From Eudorina sp. 2006-703-Eu-15 (taxonomy: Eukaryota > Chlorophyta > Chlorophyceae > Chlamydomonadales > Volvocaceae), in assembly GCA_003117195.1 (NCBI GenBank), contig BDSI01000019.1:186001-250000 (forward strand): a DNA stretch of 64,000 nt, given 5' to 3'. Shown here in pieces: positions 35,016 to 47,335 of this stretch. Every line of letters starts with the position of its first letter. The stretch's first letter is position 1. Under the pieces are notes generated by a model, which made no database searches, had not been told where the DNA came from, and saw only the letters and a program-made list of their open reading frames with translations. The translations under genes and the position numbers were made by a program.

Positions 35016-37089
35016 ATGCCCCCTAAGGTCTGCGTCAGCCAACGCGCAAGGAGGCGGAGACGTTGCCGCAGAACGCGAGGTTTACATACTTGTCACAGGC
35101 GTCTCAGCTACTAGCATCGGAAGGATATTTAGCAGATGCTGCCTATTTCGGAGCCCAAGCACTGAAGGTGCGTGCGATGCGTGCTTCGCAAGAGTGTTTG
35201 TCGCCAGTTGCCCGGCTTTAGTGCGCTGAAACCAAGTTGAAGCTCCTATTACGTTTATGAAGCACTATTGAGTCTCTGTGCGTCGGGGGGCACTAAACCA
35301 GCCGCCATCCTCCGTGCGCCAATCTATGCCTGACGCTGAACCCCAACCGCTTTCTGCCCCCAGGCCGCGGATACGCACGGCGCAGCTGTACCTCGTCGCA
35401 GTGCGTTGCAGCACTGCGAGGTCTGCGGCGTTTTCCTGTCGGCAAGCTCCTGTGCCAGGTTGGTGTCGGGTTAGCCCATCTCGTTCCAGATTGGCCGTTT
35501 CACATTGTGCGCATTCCATCATCAACCCAGTGAACGACCCGACCATATTGTTGCACGGGTGCCGAATCTGCGGACGTCAGCCCCCCCGTGTACACTTGGT
35601 GAAAACCGGTCGTGGCAGCGTCGTGGATCTCCAAGTTGCGAATGACGACAGCCCGTGGTCTGAGTGGTGTGGGGGCTAAACTGTCCGGTTGGGGGCGGGG
35701 AAGGGTTGGTTGGGATTGTACATCCAACATCCTACATTGCTATCAACCGCGCGCGCAGCCCGGGGTGGTTCTACTGCGAGCTCTTTGGACGTTCCGCTCT
35801 GCTTGCGTGATCTCTCTGCACCTGTCTCGCCGATCTCGCCACAGACACGCCATCACGCCACCCCATCACGCCACCCCATCACCCCATCACGACACCCCGC
35901 CACCCCATCACGACACCCCGCCACCCCATCACGACACCCCGCCACCCGATCTCCCCCCCCTCAGGGCCTCTTCGACCTCCGCCCCGTCGCTGAGCCCGAG
36001 TGGCCCTCCGTACTGCACCACCCCCGCCACCGCCGCCGCTTCCTCCGCGAGTGCGCCCTCCACACCGCCCACCGGGTGCGGTTCGCCACCGCCGCCCCAC
36101 AGCCCCACCGGCACCCCCTGCTAGCAGTACGGGCGGCGGTGGCAGCGGCGGGGGAAGAAGAAGAGGAAGATGAACCGCTGGCGTCGAGCAAGCACCGGCC
36201 TAGGTCCAGGTGCAGGCCGTCTCTGACGGCGCCATCGACCGCCGCCGCCACCTTAGGCGGCGGTGGCGGCGGCGGCCGCGGCCCGGCGGCTGCCGGCCGC
36301 GGAGGGGCGCTGCTGTCGCCGCCGGGGCCCGTGGGGGGCGCTGCGGCCCCGGGTGGGGCGCTGCTGGGCAAGCGGCTCCGCCCCACTGGACATCTGGAGG
36401 CTCTGGAGCAGGTGGTGCGGTTGCGACGACTGCTGCAGCGGCAGCAGCAGCAGCAGGAGGAGGACGAGGATGAAGATGATGATGACGATGAGAGTGAGGA
36501 GGAGGAGGAGGAGGAGGAGGAGGAGGCAGCGGGTGGGCGGCTGCGACGGATGGGCCCCTGGGCTCCTGGGGTGGCCGCTTGGGGCGGGAGGGACATGATG
36601 ACGGGGCGCTACGACGCCGGAAGCAGTGAGGACGATGAGGAGGAAGAAGAGGACGACGATGAAGAGGAGGAGGAGGAGGAGAGTGAGGACGGGGAGGAGG
36701 AGGAGCCGGGGCTGTTAGGCTGGGGGAAGTGGGCCCGGCGGTCGGAAGATGTGGGCGGCGGCGGCGTGGGCGTGGGTGGGTCAGCGGGCGCGGGCCGCAT
36801 GGCTCGGCGGCAGCAGGTGCAACAGCAGCAGCAGAAGGATCTGATGGAGCAGCAGCCGCAGCAGCAGCCACTGCCGCAGGTGCGCAAGCCCCCGCCGCTG
36901 CAAGAGCCGCCGCCAAAGCCGCAGCAGCGGCAGCAACAGCGGCAACAGCAGCAGCGGCAGCCGCTGGAGCAGCCCCCGCGGAAGCAAGTCCACTGGGGAT
37001 CGATGGAGGGCGGCAAGCAGCAGCAGCAGCGGCAGCAGCAGGGGCGACGTCGTCAGCAACTGAATGCGGCCAAGAAACGGCGCGTCTAG
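35016..37089 (+). pseudogene. RPR2-like copy B, internally deleted
   Basis: Exon 1 (35016-35167) lacks one base within codons 4-6 (CCTAAGGTCTG versus CCTAAACCTCTG), so the frame fails almost at once. Exon 2 (35364-35458) encodes the first Cys pair and is intact. Intron 2 then stops after about 32 bp and is fused to sequence equivalent to 19147 of copy A. This removes exons 3 and 4, which hold the second Cys pair and 1529 residues of tail. The last exon (35965-37089) stays open and identical apart from 25 in-frame codons lost, mostly acidic and alanine repeats. No complete zinc ribbon can be made, so this is a pseudogene unless the last exon was captured by another transcript. Confidence 0.85.
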
Positions 37090-40000
37090 GGGGTCTCCAG
37101 CGACACAAATCTTTCCTTGTCACAACCAGCCCGAAGAAACGAATAGCTCCAGGGGCCTCCCTAGGGCTCTTAGCCACTCGGCGGCGGTACGCGTCCGTCG
37201 GAGGGGACGCGGTGAGGTGGGGCAGCTCGGCAGCCCTAGGTGGGGTGGGGTGGGTCGGTTCTTGAGGGCGGTCGCGGCGGTTGGGGCGGACGCCGGGAGG
37301 CGCGGTTCGGCGGTTCGGCGGCGGTTGGTCGCTGGGCAGCGGTGCCCGCCTCACGCCCGGGCCATGTGTTTGTCTACCCTACTTGGCGGGGATGCGCACG
37401 GAGCGGCCACGTGTCTCTGCACATGACGTACGGGGGACCTGCCGCTGTGCCGCGCACCGGCGTGTCACTGCCCGCCTTTCCGGGACTATCATCCCTCCAT
37501 CAGCACCTCCCGAGTTGGTGATTTTTTCTGTCGAATGGCAACAGCAACAGCCTACATGTCGCACATTTCGCGGATGGAGTCGGAGTGGAGGGAGGGAGGG
37601 AGGGAGGGAGGGCGTGTTACGGCGGCGACTCCCCCGCGACCAGGCAGGCCCTCGCCCCTCGATTAGTGGTCGCGGGTACGGCAGCTTGGTGCGGTGCTGC
37701 CTTTTCGATCCGCGCATGTGTAGCTTGATGCACGGCGGCCTCACTCCCGCCCCGCGGGAGGTCTCTTACAACTTGACAGTTTTGGAGTTTGCGCAGCAAT
37801 TGCAGTAGTCGATGTGTTTAGCATGGACAGGGTAGGTTGGTAGCTTGGTAGGTAGCTAGGTGGGGCCAGGAGCTTGTTTTGCGCTCCGAGGGGAGCTGCT
37901 CAGTCAGTGGAGATGTGTGTTTTGGTGAGTCGTGATGTGGTGCCAGCAGGCAGGGCAGAACAGCAAGGGTAGGCAGCCAGTCTATACAGCGGCCAGTTAT
38001 GTAGCAGCAGCAGCAGCAGCAGGGTGCTTCCCTCAGCGTCGTCGCAGGCGGACGCTGCTCGCGCTCCCGGGGGAGGCTGCTACTACCACCTGTGAACAGG
38101 CGCCCCCCAACCTGGTCATGTTTAGTTGTCTACGTTTTCGTTGGGGGCCGGGGTAAGCTTTGGAAGAGAGTCGCCAGTCAGCGGTAGGTTTAGGTTTTAG
38201 GTTTCAATCCGTGTCTCGGATGAGCTTCTGCGTTGTGGGATGCGGATACGGTGGACTCCAGTACAGTGCGAAGAGGAATAGTATAGGCAGTACGACGTCG
38301 ATGTATACTCGGTTGCAGTACAACGTCGATGTATACTCGGTTTGCTGATGCCTCCGCGCCCCTCGCCCGGTTCACTGTAGTCCACGGGGTTTGTCTTGAG
38401 ACCTTCCGCAACATTGCAGAGATTTCCGCGATGTGCTGCGAGCAGGTGGTTGCGATTGCCGTGCGTCGCTATTTACACTTTCGCGAAGGTAGGCGTGTCG
38501 GCGGCCGTAGTTCATGGAGTCCGAATGTTCAGTTGCCCAGCTGCTGCTGGCCGTTGTTGTTGTATGTTGTTGTCTTGGATCGGTTCCAGTTGCCACGAGC
38601 AGGGGGGCCCCCGTTGGCTGTGATTTTGTTTTGCGGAGAGGGACGTAGTGGACCGCGACACGCTACGGCAATGCATGGACGGCGTAGGTACGGCACGGTA
38701 CGGCACGGTACGCCTCCACTCCACCCATGTAAGCGTCACACGGCAATATCACATGTGGGTGTCTGATGGCCGCCGAGGATCCTGCATGCGCGCTGTGGCG
38801 TCCCGCTGTGGGATTCCATCCATGCATTCATGTATGCACATGCATTCATGTCGCGCACATGCAGCTGCTTCGACACGCGGGCAGCAACGGGGAAGAAGGG
38901 GAGGGGGAAGGTGGGCGCTGCGCTGTGTTGTCGGGCAGTGTTGGGTATCAGCGCGGTTGCGAACGGACGGACGGACGGACGGACGGTCTGGCTGGCTGGC
39001 TGGCTCACGAACAGACAGAACAAGCCCAACCCCCCCAAGGCACCCATCATCCCATTCTTCGGTATTCGCCCGCGATGCGACTGCTGATGCAGAAGAAATG
39101 TTCTCGTCCTTCCTCCTGGTGGGTGCAAGGAGAGCAAGGAGAGCACTGAATCCCTCCCCCCCTCCCGCCCCCCTCCCTCCCCCCCGGCTCCGGACCCCGG
39201 CGGGGTCATCCCGCCACTCAACCCGATACCGACAGGAGTGGCCGGTGTGCCGTATTACGGTACGGCACCGCAGTCCAGACAGAACCTGAACGGGGCCCCC
39301 TGTCCACCGTCAACTGCCGCGGACCCTCCATCAAGCGAATTCTACCACCGGCGTCCTGTGCTGCTGACCCGCCCGTACGGCTGGGCTAGACTGCCGTATG
39401 TACGGCAGCTAGTAACCCCACACGAAACGGGACAGAACGGCAGAGCAAGGGCATACGGCAGAGCATGGGCATGTATTCGCAACACTTATGGACGCACGTT
39501 GGGTCTCGTCGTCGTCGTCGTCGTCATCTCGATCGAACATGAGTGGGCGGGTGGGTGGGTGTCGTGGGACCGTAGACCGATGGACCGGAAGAGCGGTGGT
39601 GGTCGTGGTGGTGGGGATAGAAAATTGGTGGGGGGAATAGGTGGAGGTGGGGGAGGTGTTTGGGGTTGGTGAGGGGTTGGTGAGTAGTGCGATCAACGTC
39701 TCCCGGGCCCGGGGGGCCTTTCCACCCGGGCCTTATCGACAACGATGGGGGAGTGAGCGCAACGATGACGGAGCAGCTGTCCGCGCCCCGGACAGAAGCC
39801 CGAGCCCCAGGGACATTCGCATGTGTGGACCCCCCCCCCCCCACACACACACACAGCCCGATACCTGGGATCGGGCGGGCGGGCGGGTTGCACTTCTAAA
39901 CACACAGCCCGCCTTACAGCAACACGACCGACCGACCGACCAAGCCCCTCCCCTCCCCTCCCTGGGGAGGTCCCCGCTCCGTGGCAGCCAGGCACAATGT

Positions 40001-41483
40001 GCCTCCTGGCTGCATGTGTCAGGCACACGCACGCAGCCAGCTGATCAGATGTCGATTTCGATTTCGATCGGCCACAGACAGCGCCCATCGGACAGCATCC
40101 ATCGCTTCTAACCATCTGTCCGTATCCTACTAAACTGTAAACGACCGACCTTGCCTGGCGCCCCCCTTGCCTTTCGGACGCTGGTAAGGTTTGAACATCA
40201 CAGCCCTCACAGCCCGACATCGGGACACCGTCCGGGGAAAGGCCACAAACAGGCGCCCTGGTCATATGCGTTGTGTCTCTAGAGCGCTTGTGGACTGAAG
40301 AGAGTGCGGACACACGTCGTTACTTGGTAATGCAAAACCGTTACAAGGTGGACCCGGACCGGAAGTCCGAAGTGCTGTGCGCACAGCCCAGAATTCACTC
40401 ACTCACCGTCCCGGGAGGGGCCACCACCGATAGCCCCCGTACGTACGGCAGCTCGTCCACATACCCTCGTCGTTGGTATACCCCTCGCCCCAAATCGCGA
40501 TGTGCCGTCCGAGCTGAGCTGGCTCCGAGTCCCACCCTATCACCGTCGTGACACCAAGCGTCATCGTACTCTGTACGGCAAGGCGGGCCGCCCAAGCGCT
40601 TGCCATGTTGCCAAGCGCCCCATCGCACACTGTTGGCGGACGTTGCAGACTGTTGGCGGACATGAGAAGCAACTTGCGACGTTGCAGGATTCATCGCTTG
40701 CCGCTGAAACAAAGTCACATTATCACAACACATTAAACACCCACACAGCATCCGGGCACGGGTCAGTTTGCCTCTGACGTCCTCTGACTCATCCTGGCGG
40801 GGTAGTCCGTCCGTCGTTCTGGGCCCAGCGCTAGCTTGACGGCCCACCGCCCCCAGGACATTCGCTTCCGGGCACCTGTATATCCTCTATCCGTCTAAAT
40901 CCCGCCTCCCCCTCCCCCCCCCACACACACATCGCACGCAGCCACCCCGTCTCCTACTCCCCTGTGTGGCCGCACCCACACCCAATGCCGCGACTCTACC
41001 CCTCTAAAAATCCCTTTTGAACATCCGCCCCACTGCCCAACTGTCACCTGCCTAGTGCCACAATAAAAAATAAAAAGCGCCAGAAAACCACTGCTCGTCC
41101 TGCTGGACGGCTGCGGTCAAGAACCTCGTCATCCGTCTTACAACTTCCTAAGCGAAATCCGTCAGTCTGTCGGCCCACTACGGCCCCTCGGGTTAGCCCT
41201 TCAGTCACGTAGACGGGTCCTTTCCGACACGTCTTAGTAAGGCAAGCCAAGAACGCGAAGTCAAGTTAAACCCCCTCCTTGGCCAACAGGCCGAAGTAGG
41301 GGGCCCGACGCCTCTCGCCTCTATACCATCCCAGCGACCTCTTTTTGAGGTGGTGGTGGTGGTGGTGGGCCGAGATAACAGCGCCCTCCTTCTCCCCCCT
41401 TTTTTATGCACCCAATGAAGCCCTATATCCCCTGCTACAGCTCCGGCTCCAGCCCCAGCTCCCGCGCCCCAGCTCAGCTCGGC
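37090..41483. other. Copy B downstream region and CTP synthase 3' flank
   Basis: 37090-40326 repeats 20778-23957 with only small indels. 40339-40357 carries the left end of repeat R1 (TTACAAGGTGGACCCG). 40358-41483 has no recognised gene. It probably includes the CTP synthase 3' untranslated region, with a TGTAA on the minus strand at 41142-41138. Confidence 0.5.
41138..41142 (-). terminator. Possible polyadenylation signal TGTAA of CTP synthase
   Basis: TGTAA on the minus strand about 340 bases after the CTP synthase stop. TGTAA is the common signal in volvocine green algae; its use here is inferred. Confidence 0.4.
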
Positions 41484-44400
41484 TCAGCTGTCCCGCACTG
41501 TGAGGTTCTCCATGCTGCCGGTCGGAGGCGCCTTGAGCGGACTGCGGGGGAAGTCCTTAGACCTGCGGGCGGTACGGGGGGGTAGCGGGCGGTAGCGGGC
41601 GGGAGGGAGGAGGGAGGGAGGAGGGAGGGAGGGAGGTGAGGGAAAGGGGCACCGACGATGGCACAACGTCATGCCGGCAGCGGCGGACACATACATCATA
41701 GGACCCATCTTCCCACTCACACACAGTTCTCTTTTACACACACACACACTTACACACAACACAAAGTGCGTGTTCATATATTTCTTCACCGACCCCTGAA
41801 CCCCCTACACTTCTGCTTTCCCTCGCCGCCGCCCCCCACCCTCCCCAGCGCCCCCCACCCTCCCCAGCGCCCCCCACCCCACCTCAGGTACGAGTCGAGG
41901 CGCTTGGCCGCCGCCAGTATGAAGCCCAGGAACAGCGGCGAGGGCTTCCCGGGTCGGGACTTGAACTCCGGATGGAACTGAGGGTATTAAAGCAAGCAAC
42001 CCATCCATCCATGAATCCATCAATCAACCAACCCATCCCACATCCCACCAGGCAGGGGGTGGCAGATAGGGGTGGCAGGGGTTTAGGGAAACGGCAGACA
42101 TATTGAAGCTGCTGCCGCTACTGCCAGCGCAGAAAACAACAGGTGGGAGGGGACCCCCCAATACTCGTACAACGGAAAGCTGCGCCATCGCAGGTGAGCC
42201 CTGGCTCTCCATGCTGGTCCTATTCCTACAGAACATCATCATCGACCTCCGCCTCCCCCCCGGCCCCCTTTCTGTCAATAAAGACAGCGAAATCGCGAAA
42301 CAATCACCGATTGTTTCGCCCCCGCCCCCCCCTCCCCACCTGCGCCGCCACGTAGTAGGGGTGGTCCGGGGGATTGTTCTCCAGCTCCAGAATCTCCATG
42401 CGCTCGCCCGTCTCGTCCCGCCCCACAAAGTGCAGCCCGGCCTCCTCCAGTTTGGGCACCATCTCGGGGTTCACCTCGTACCTGGGGGTGGGGGGTGGGT
42501 TAAATTGAAAAAAGAAATAAACCCGAAGAACGAACCCGGACACACCCAGAACAACTCAGTACACTTACGTGGTGGGGGGGGGTGGGGATGGGTTGGGGTG
42601 GGGGGGGAGGTGGGGGTGGGGGAGTGGGGTTGGGTATAGGAAATTGGTAGACAGTAGGGGGAGATGGATGCGGGGGGTGTGGGGGTGGGGCAGCCGATGA
42701 AGGGTTTCTGAGGGTGTTGAGGAACGCGGCGGTCGCACCGCGGGCGGTGTAGCCGGTGGGCAGTGCAGCGGGGGTCAGGTGGCCGGATGTTGGGAGGCTT
42801 GATGAGAGGGGTATAGCAGAGGCGAGGGGCGGGGTAAGGGGTCACCCGGGGGGAACCCCTCCCTCCCTCTCCCTCTCCCTCTCCCTCTCCCTCCCTCCCT
42901 CCCTCCCTCCCTCCCTCCCAGTCAGTCAGTCAGGGTCGCAGTCTCAACCGTCATAGCCATTATCCTGCCCCGGGCCCAAGGCCGAGCCGTCAGCTCCGTC
43001 TTTTCATGTTCAAATCGAGCCCCTCCCTGCCCCGCCCCACATCCCACATCCCAACCCATGCCCTCCCTCCCCCCGGAAGGACCCGTTACCACTCCCTCCC
43101 CTCGCCCTCCTCGCTACCACTCCATCAAACCAATGCTCCCATCCCCCCCTCCCCCCTCCCTCCCTCCCTCCCTCCCTCCCCCCTCCCCCTCCCGCCCACC
43201 TGTGTCGGTGCCGCTCATCGATGTAGAGGTCCCGCTGGTACAGCTTGGCCGAGATGCAGTTCATGGTCTGCAGTACAGTACGGCGGGCGCCGAGGCGCAT
43301 GGTGCCGCCCTTGTGGGTGGTGGAGATCTCGGGCATGAAGACGACGGCGGGGTGGGGGTTGCCCGGCTGGAACTCGGTCGAGTTGGCCTCCTTGAGACCT
43401 AGCACGTTGCGGGCAAACTCAATCACGGCGATCTGCGGGAAAACGGGGATGAGGGGGGAGGGGGAGGCGGAGGAAGGGGGAGGGGGAGGCGGAGGAAGGG
43501 GGGAGGGGAGGCGGAGGAAGGGGGGGGGTATACGACAAGTGGTACACATGATTCACGTTGTGGAGAAGGAGGGGAAGGCGGAGGAGAGGGAGGACAAAAT
43601 TGGGGGGGGGGGCGACAGCCGAGTCCGTCCGTCCGTCCGTCCGTCCGCGGGGGTTTAGGAGGGCATTACATAGCGAATTTGAAAAGGGTGTATGTGTAGG
43701 TGCGTATTCAGAAATAACGAATCCTGAGATTGTAGGGGGTTGGGTGACGGGGGGTGACGGGGGCCGGGGGCCACAAGGGGCGGTGCCGGAGGGGCCCGAC
43801 GGTCAACCCGCGGGGCCACCACCGGGTCCTCCTCCTCCTCCTCCTCCATCAGGGATCCGTTATCAGGGATGCGTTATCAGGGATCCGTTGCTGTACATGT
43901 AATGCATCACAGTGTACATGTTGCAGTGTGCGGCGAAGCGGGACACTCCCAAGAAGGGGCTGCCCTCCCCCCCCCGCATGCACTGGGCCCCCACCTCCCC
44001 CTTCTCCCCCCCTGTGGTGCGGCGCCCCCCCCCCACCTGCATGCCCAGGCATATGCCCAGGTAGGGCTTCTTGTTGAGGCGGGCGTAGTTGGCCGCCAGG
44101 ATCTTGCCCTCCACCCCGCGGGACCCGAAGCCGCCGGGCACCAGAATGCCGTCCGCCTCCCGCAGCTTCTTCCAGCTGCACCCCGAGAGGGAAGGAGGGA
44201 AGGAGGAACGTCGGGGGAGGGAGGGAGACATCAGCGGGGGAGCATACCAAGGGAAACGTCAGGCAAGCGTATTATACGTTCAGAATGACATAGGGTTTGG
44301 AGATGGATGTCTCAGGAGGGAGATCCTTCACATGGGGCGAGATGCCAAAATGTCAAGATTTCATGAAGGGCGGCTAGAGGATGCCCCAAGGGGGAGAAAT

Positions 44401-47301
44401 TCTCCAGCCCAGCCCAGGGCCCTCAGGGTAAGCCCTGGAGAAGGATGGCTGAGAAACACCGACGAAGGAAAACAGCAAATCCAGCTCGAGAGGTTTCATT
44501 TGCAAGGGGGGGGGGAGGACTTCCATTGCAAGGGGAGTATAGGAAATGGGGGGACGGCAACCCGGGCGTCTGCGGGAAGGGGAGAGGCACCTCTGACGCA
44601 AGGGGTTCCTCCCCCCTCCCCCCCTCTGTTACTCTCCGCCCTCCTGCGCGTGACAACTACCATCCGCTTCCACCTCCACCATCACCGAGGACGTCGCCGC
44701 GCCGGCCGAGCTACGCCTCGCGCGAGAACCCATCACGGCACCTCCCCCCCACCCGACCCGGCTCCCACCGCCCCCCTGGACAGCATCCGTACCGTACCCG
44801 ACCGCACCTGGATTCGTACAGCGCCGCGTCCGTCTCCTTGGTCTCCAGCTCCAGGGAGGCCGCCTCCACCCACTCGAGCTCCAGCTTCACCCGGGCCTCC
44901 ATGCAGGCGTGCTGGAGCGATTTGATGACGGACAGGTAGGCGTCCGACAGGTTGGTGTACTTGCCTTTGCGGGGGGGGGCGGGGGGGCCCGGGGCGGGGC
45001 GGGGGGGAGGGCGGGTGGGGAGGGCGGGGGGAGGGTGGGGGAATGGCGGGTGGGTATAGAAGCAGGGTAGACATGTGTATACCGGGGTGGGGTGGGGTGG
45101 GGTGGGGTGGGGTGGCGGTGCTCGACACCGACACTGCGCTCACTGCGTTACCCGGCGGGTTTCCCCCCCTCCCACTTTGAGGAGCCCGCGACCACCCCTC
45201 CCTCCCCCCCTTGAGCTGCATCACCGGGTCAGCGGTGCGGTGGTGCATTGATGGTGCCCCTCCCCTGGGCAACCCGACTGCGGGCGTGGCTGCGCCCCAC
45301 AGCCGCATGTCTCTCTCGCGGATCCAAGTATACACCACCCGTCAGACCGGCCCCGGTGGTTCCTCCGATACCGACCCTTACGGACCCCCCCCCCCACACA
45401 CACACCTACATATTCCCTGTACCCCCCTCAGCACCCCATCCCGATATCCCCCCCGCCTCACCCTAACACCCCTAACCCCCACCCCTGACCCCCACCGCCC
45501 CCCCCCTCCCACCCACCGATGAGGGTGATCTTGACGGGCTCCGACAGCGAGTCCCACCGGTCCGCCAGGTTGGTCTTCCAGGCGGTGAGGTCCAGCTTGT
45601 CAGCCAGGGTGAGGCCCAGCTTCTGACACAGAATCACGTGGGCGCCCTGAGATAGGGGGAGGGGGGGAGAGAGGAGGGGGGAGAGGGGGAGGAGTGGGGG
45701 AAGGGGGAGAGGAGAGGACAGAGGAAATTGGTAGACATATTCAAACTGTGGGGAGGAGGAGGGGGAGGAGGAGGAGGAAAGGGGGGCAGGAAGGGGGGGC
45801 AGGAGATGTGCGGTATCCTGACGGTTTGCCCTGGTCGCCGACAGCCACCCCACGGGGGGTTAGGGTCCCTGATTGGATACGTGGTCCCCAAACTCCTCCG
45901 CGGGCCAGCCCCCCCCCCCCCCCGGAGAAAGAGGATTGTAAGAGATCCTATCTCCCCTCATCCCCAGCTTCCTCACAGCTTCCTCACATCGGCCCAACTC
46001 CCGCAGACCCTGCCGCCTTGCGCGGCGCACCCGCGCCCTCCCCCCTCCTCCTGAACCCACTGCCTCCCGCCCGCTGGTCCCCCCCCCACTGCCTCCCCCC
46101 CTCCCGCCCACCCGGCCTTCCCCCCTAAGGGGTCGGGCCCCCCCACCTGCTCCTGCATCAACAGCGGCACTCGCCAGATGTTGGACACGTCGTGGAGGGA
46201 GAGCACGTTGGCGGTGGGCACGTTGCAGAAGAGGGCCTGTGAGGGGGTTAGAAGGGGGATAGGGGGGTTGGGGGTGACAACCAAGAGGGGGGTGGGGGTG
46301 GCGGGACAGGCCCTTGATGCGGTGGGCATCAAGGGAAGGGGCTCGGTGCGTAGCGGCGGGGGCGGGGATATTCGCAACGTTTACCCCCACCGACAACTAG
46401 AAATTTCTCTCGGTGGCCGAAAGTCCCCACAACAGATGCCGCCACACGTCCCTCTTCGTCCCGACCCCAAACCCCCGTCCTGGAACCCATCCCGCGCCCC
46501 ATCGCTCCTCGCGACCCACAACCCCCCCCCACCCCCTCCCACCCCCTCCCACCCCCTCCCACCAGCCATCCCCCCCACCCCCCTCCGCCTGCTACCCCCC
46601 CGCCCACCAGCTTGGACCGTACGCCCTCCTCGAGCGGCAGTGAGCTCCGACAGGCCAACAGCGTGGGGGTGATACCCAGCGACCTGAGGACCTGACCGGG
46701 GGGAGAGGGGGGGAAGGGGCGGGACGGGGGGGGGGGTCAATACGGCCAATCAAGAGCAGTATAAAGAATACAGTCAGTGCTCAGTGCTTGACCCCTCTCT
46801 TAGAGTTCAATAATACTTTTGGTACTTAGCCCCCGGAACCCTCCCACGCATATCGAGCTGCTGTGCTCCAGGACCTCACAGGACAGCCCGGCGCTGGCGT
46901 CGCAGGTCCCGCCACCACAGAGCCACTACCGCTCAGAACACTTCCTCTAGACCCCTCTCCCTCCCCCCCGCCGGGGCGCGGTGCGGTGGGATGGGGTGGG
47001 ATGGGGTGGGGCGCGGGTAGTGTGGTGTGCAGTGCGGTCTGTTGTGGGCAGCGGCGCAAGCCCCAACCAAACAACCAACCGAGGGAGGGGGGGCTACAGG
47101 ACATTGAGAAAGACATGTTCGTTGTGCGATGCTGCTGCTGCTGCCAGAGCAAACGGGGGTTGAGGGAGGTGGGAGCTGACCTGCGCGCTGAAGGTAGCCG
47201 CGATGATGATCCGCACATCAAAATCGATAACGGGGGGGGCTACGGTATACTCGTGTGTGTGTGTGTGTATATAGGAAAGGAACCCGCACTCATGTGTGCG
47301 A

Positions 47302-47335
<34 letters not shown>

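Larger units (their letters stand above)
31352..40326. repeat. Segmental duplication, copy B (GEMIN2-RPR2 locus)
   Basis: Second copy of 6841-23957 in direct orientation, about 9.0 kb instead of 17.1 kb. The right edge is shared exactly up to GTCGTTACTTG and then passes within about 13 bp into the end of repeat R1. Both genes inside carry lesions. The last 4.8 kb is nearly identical to copy A. Confidence 0.9.
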
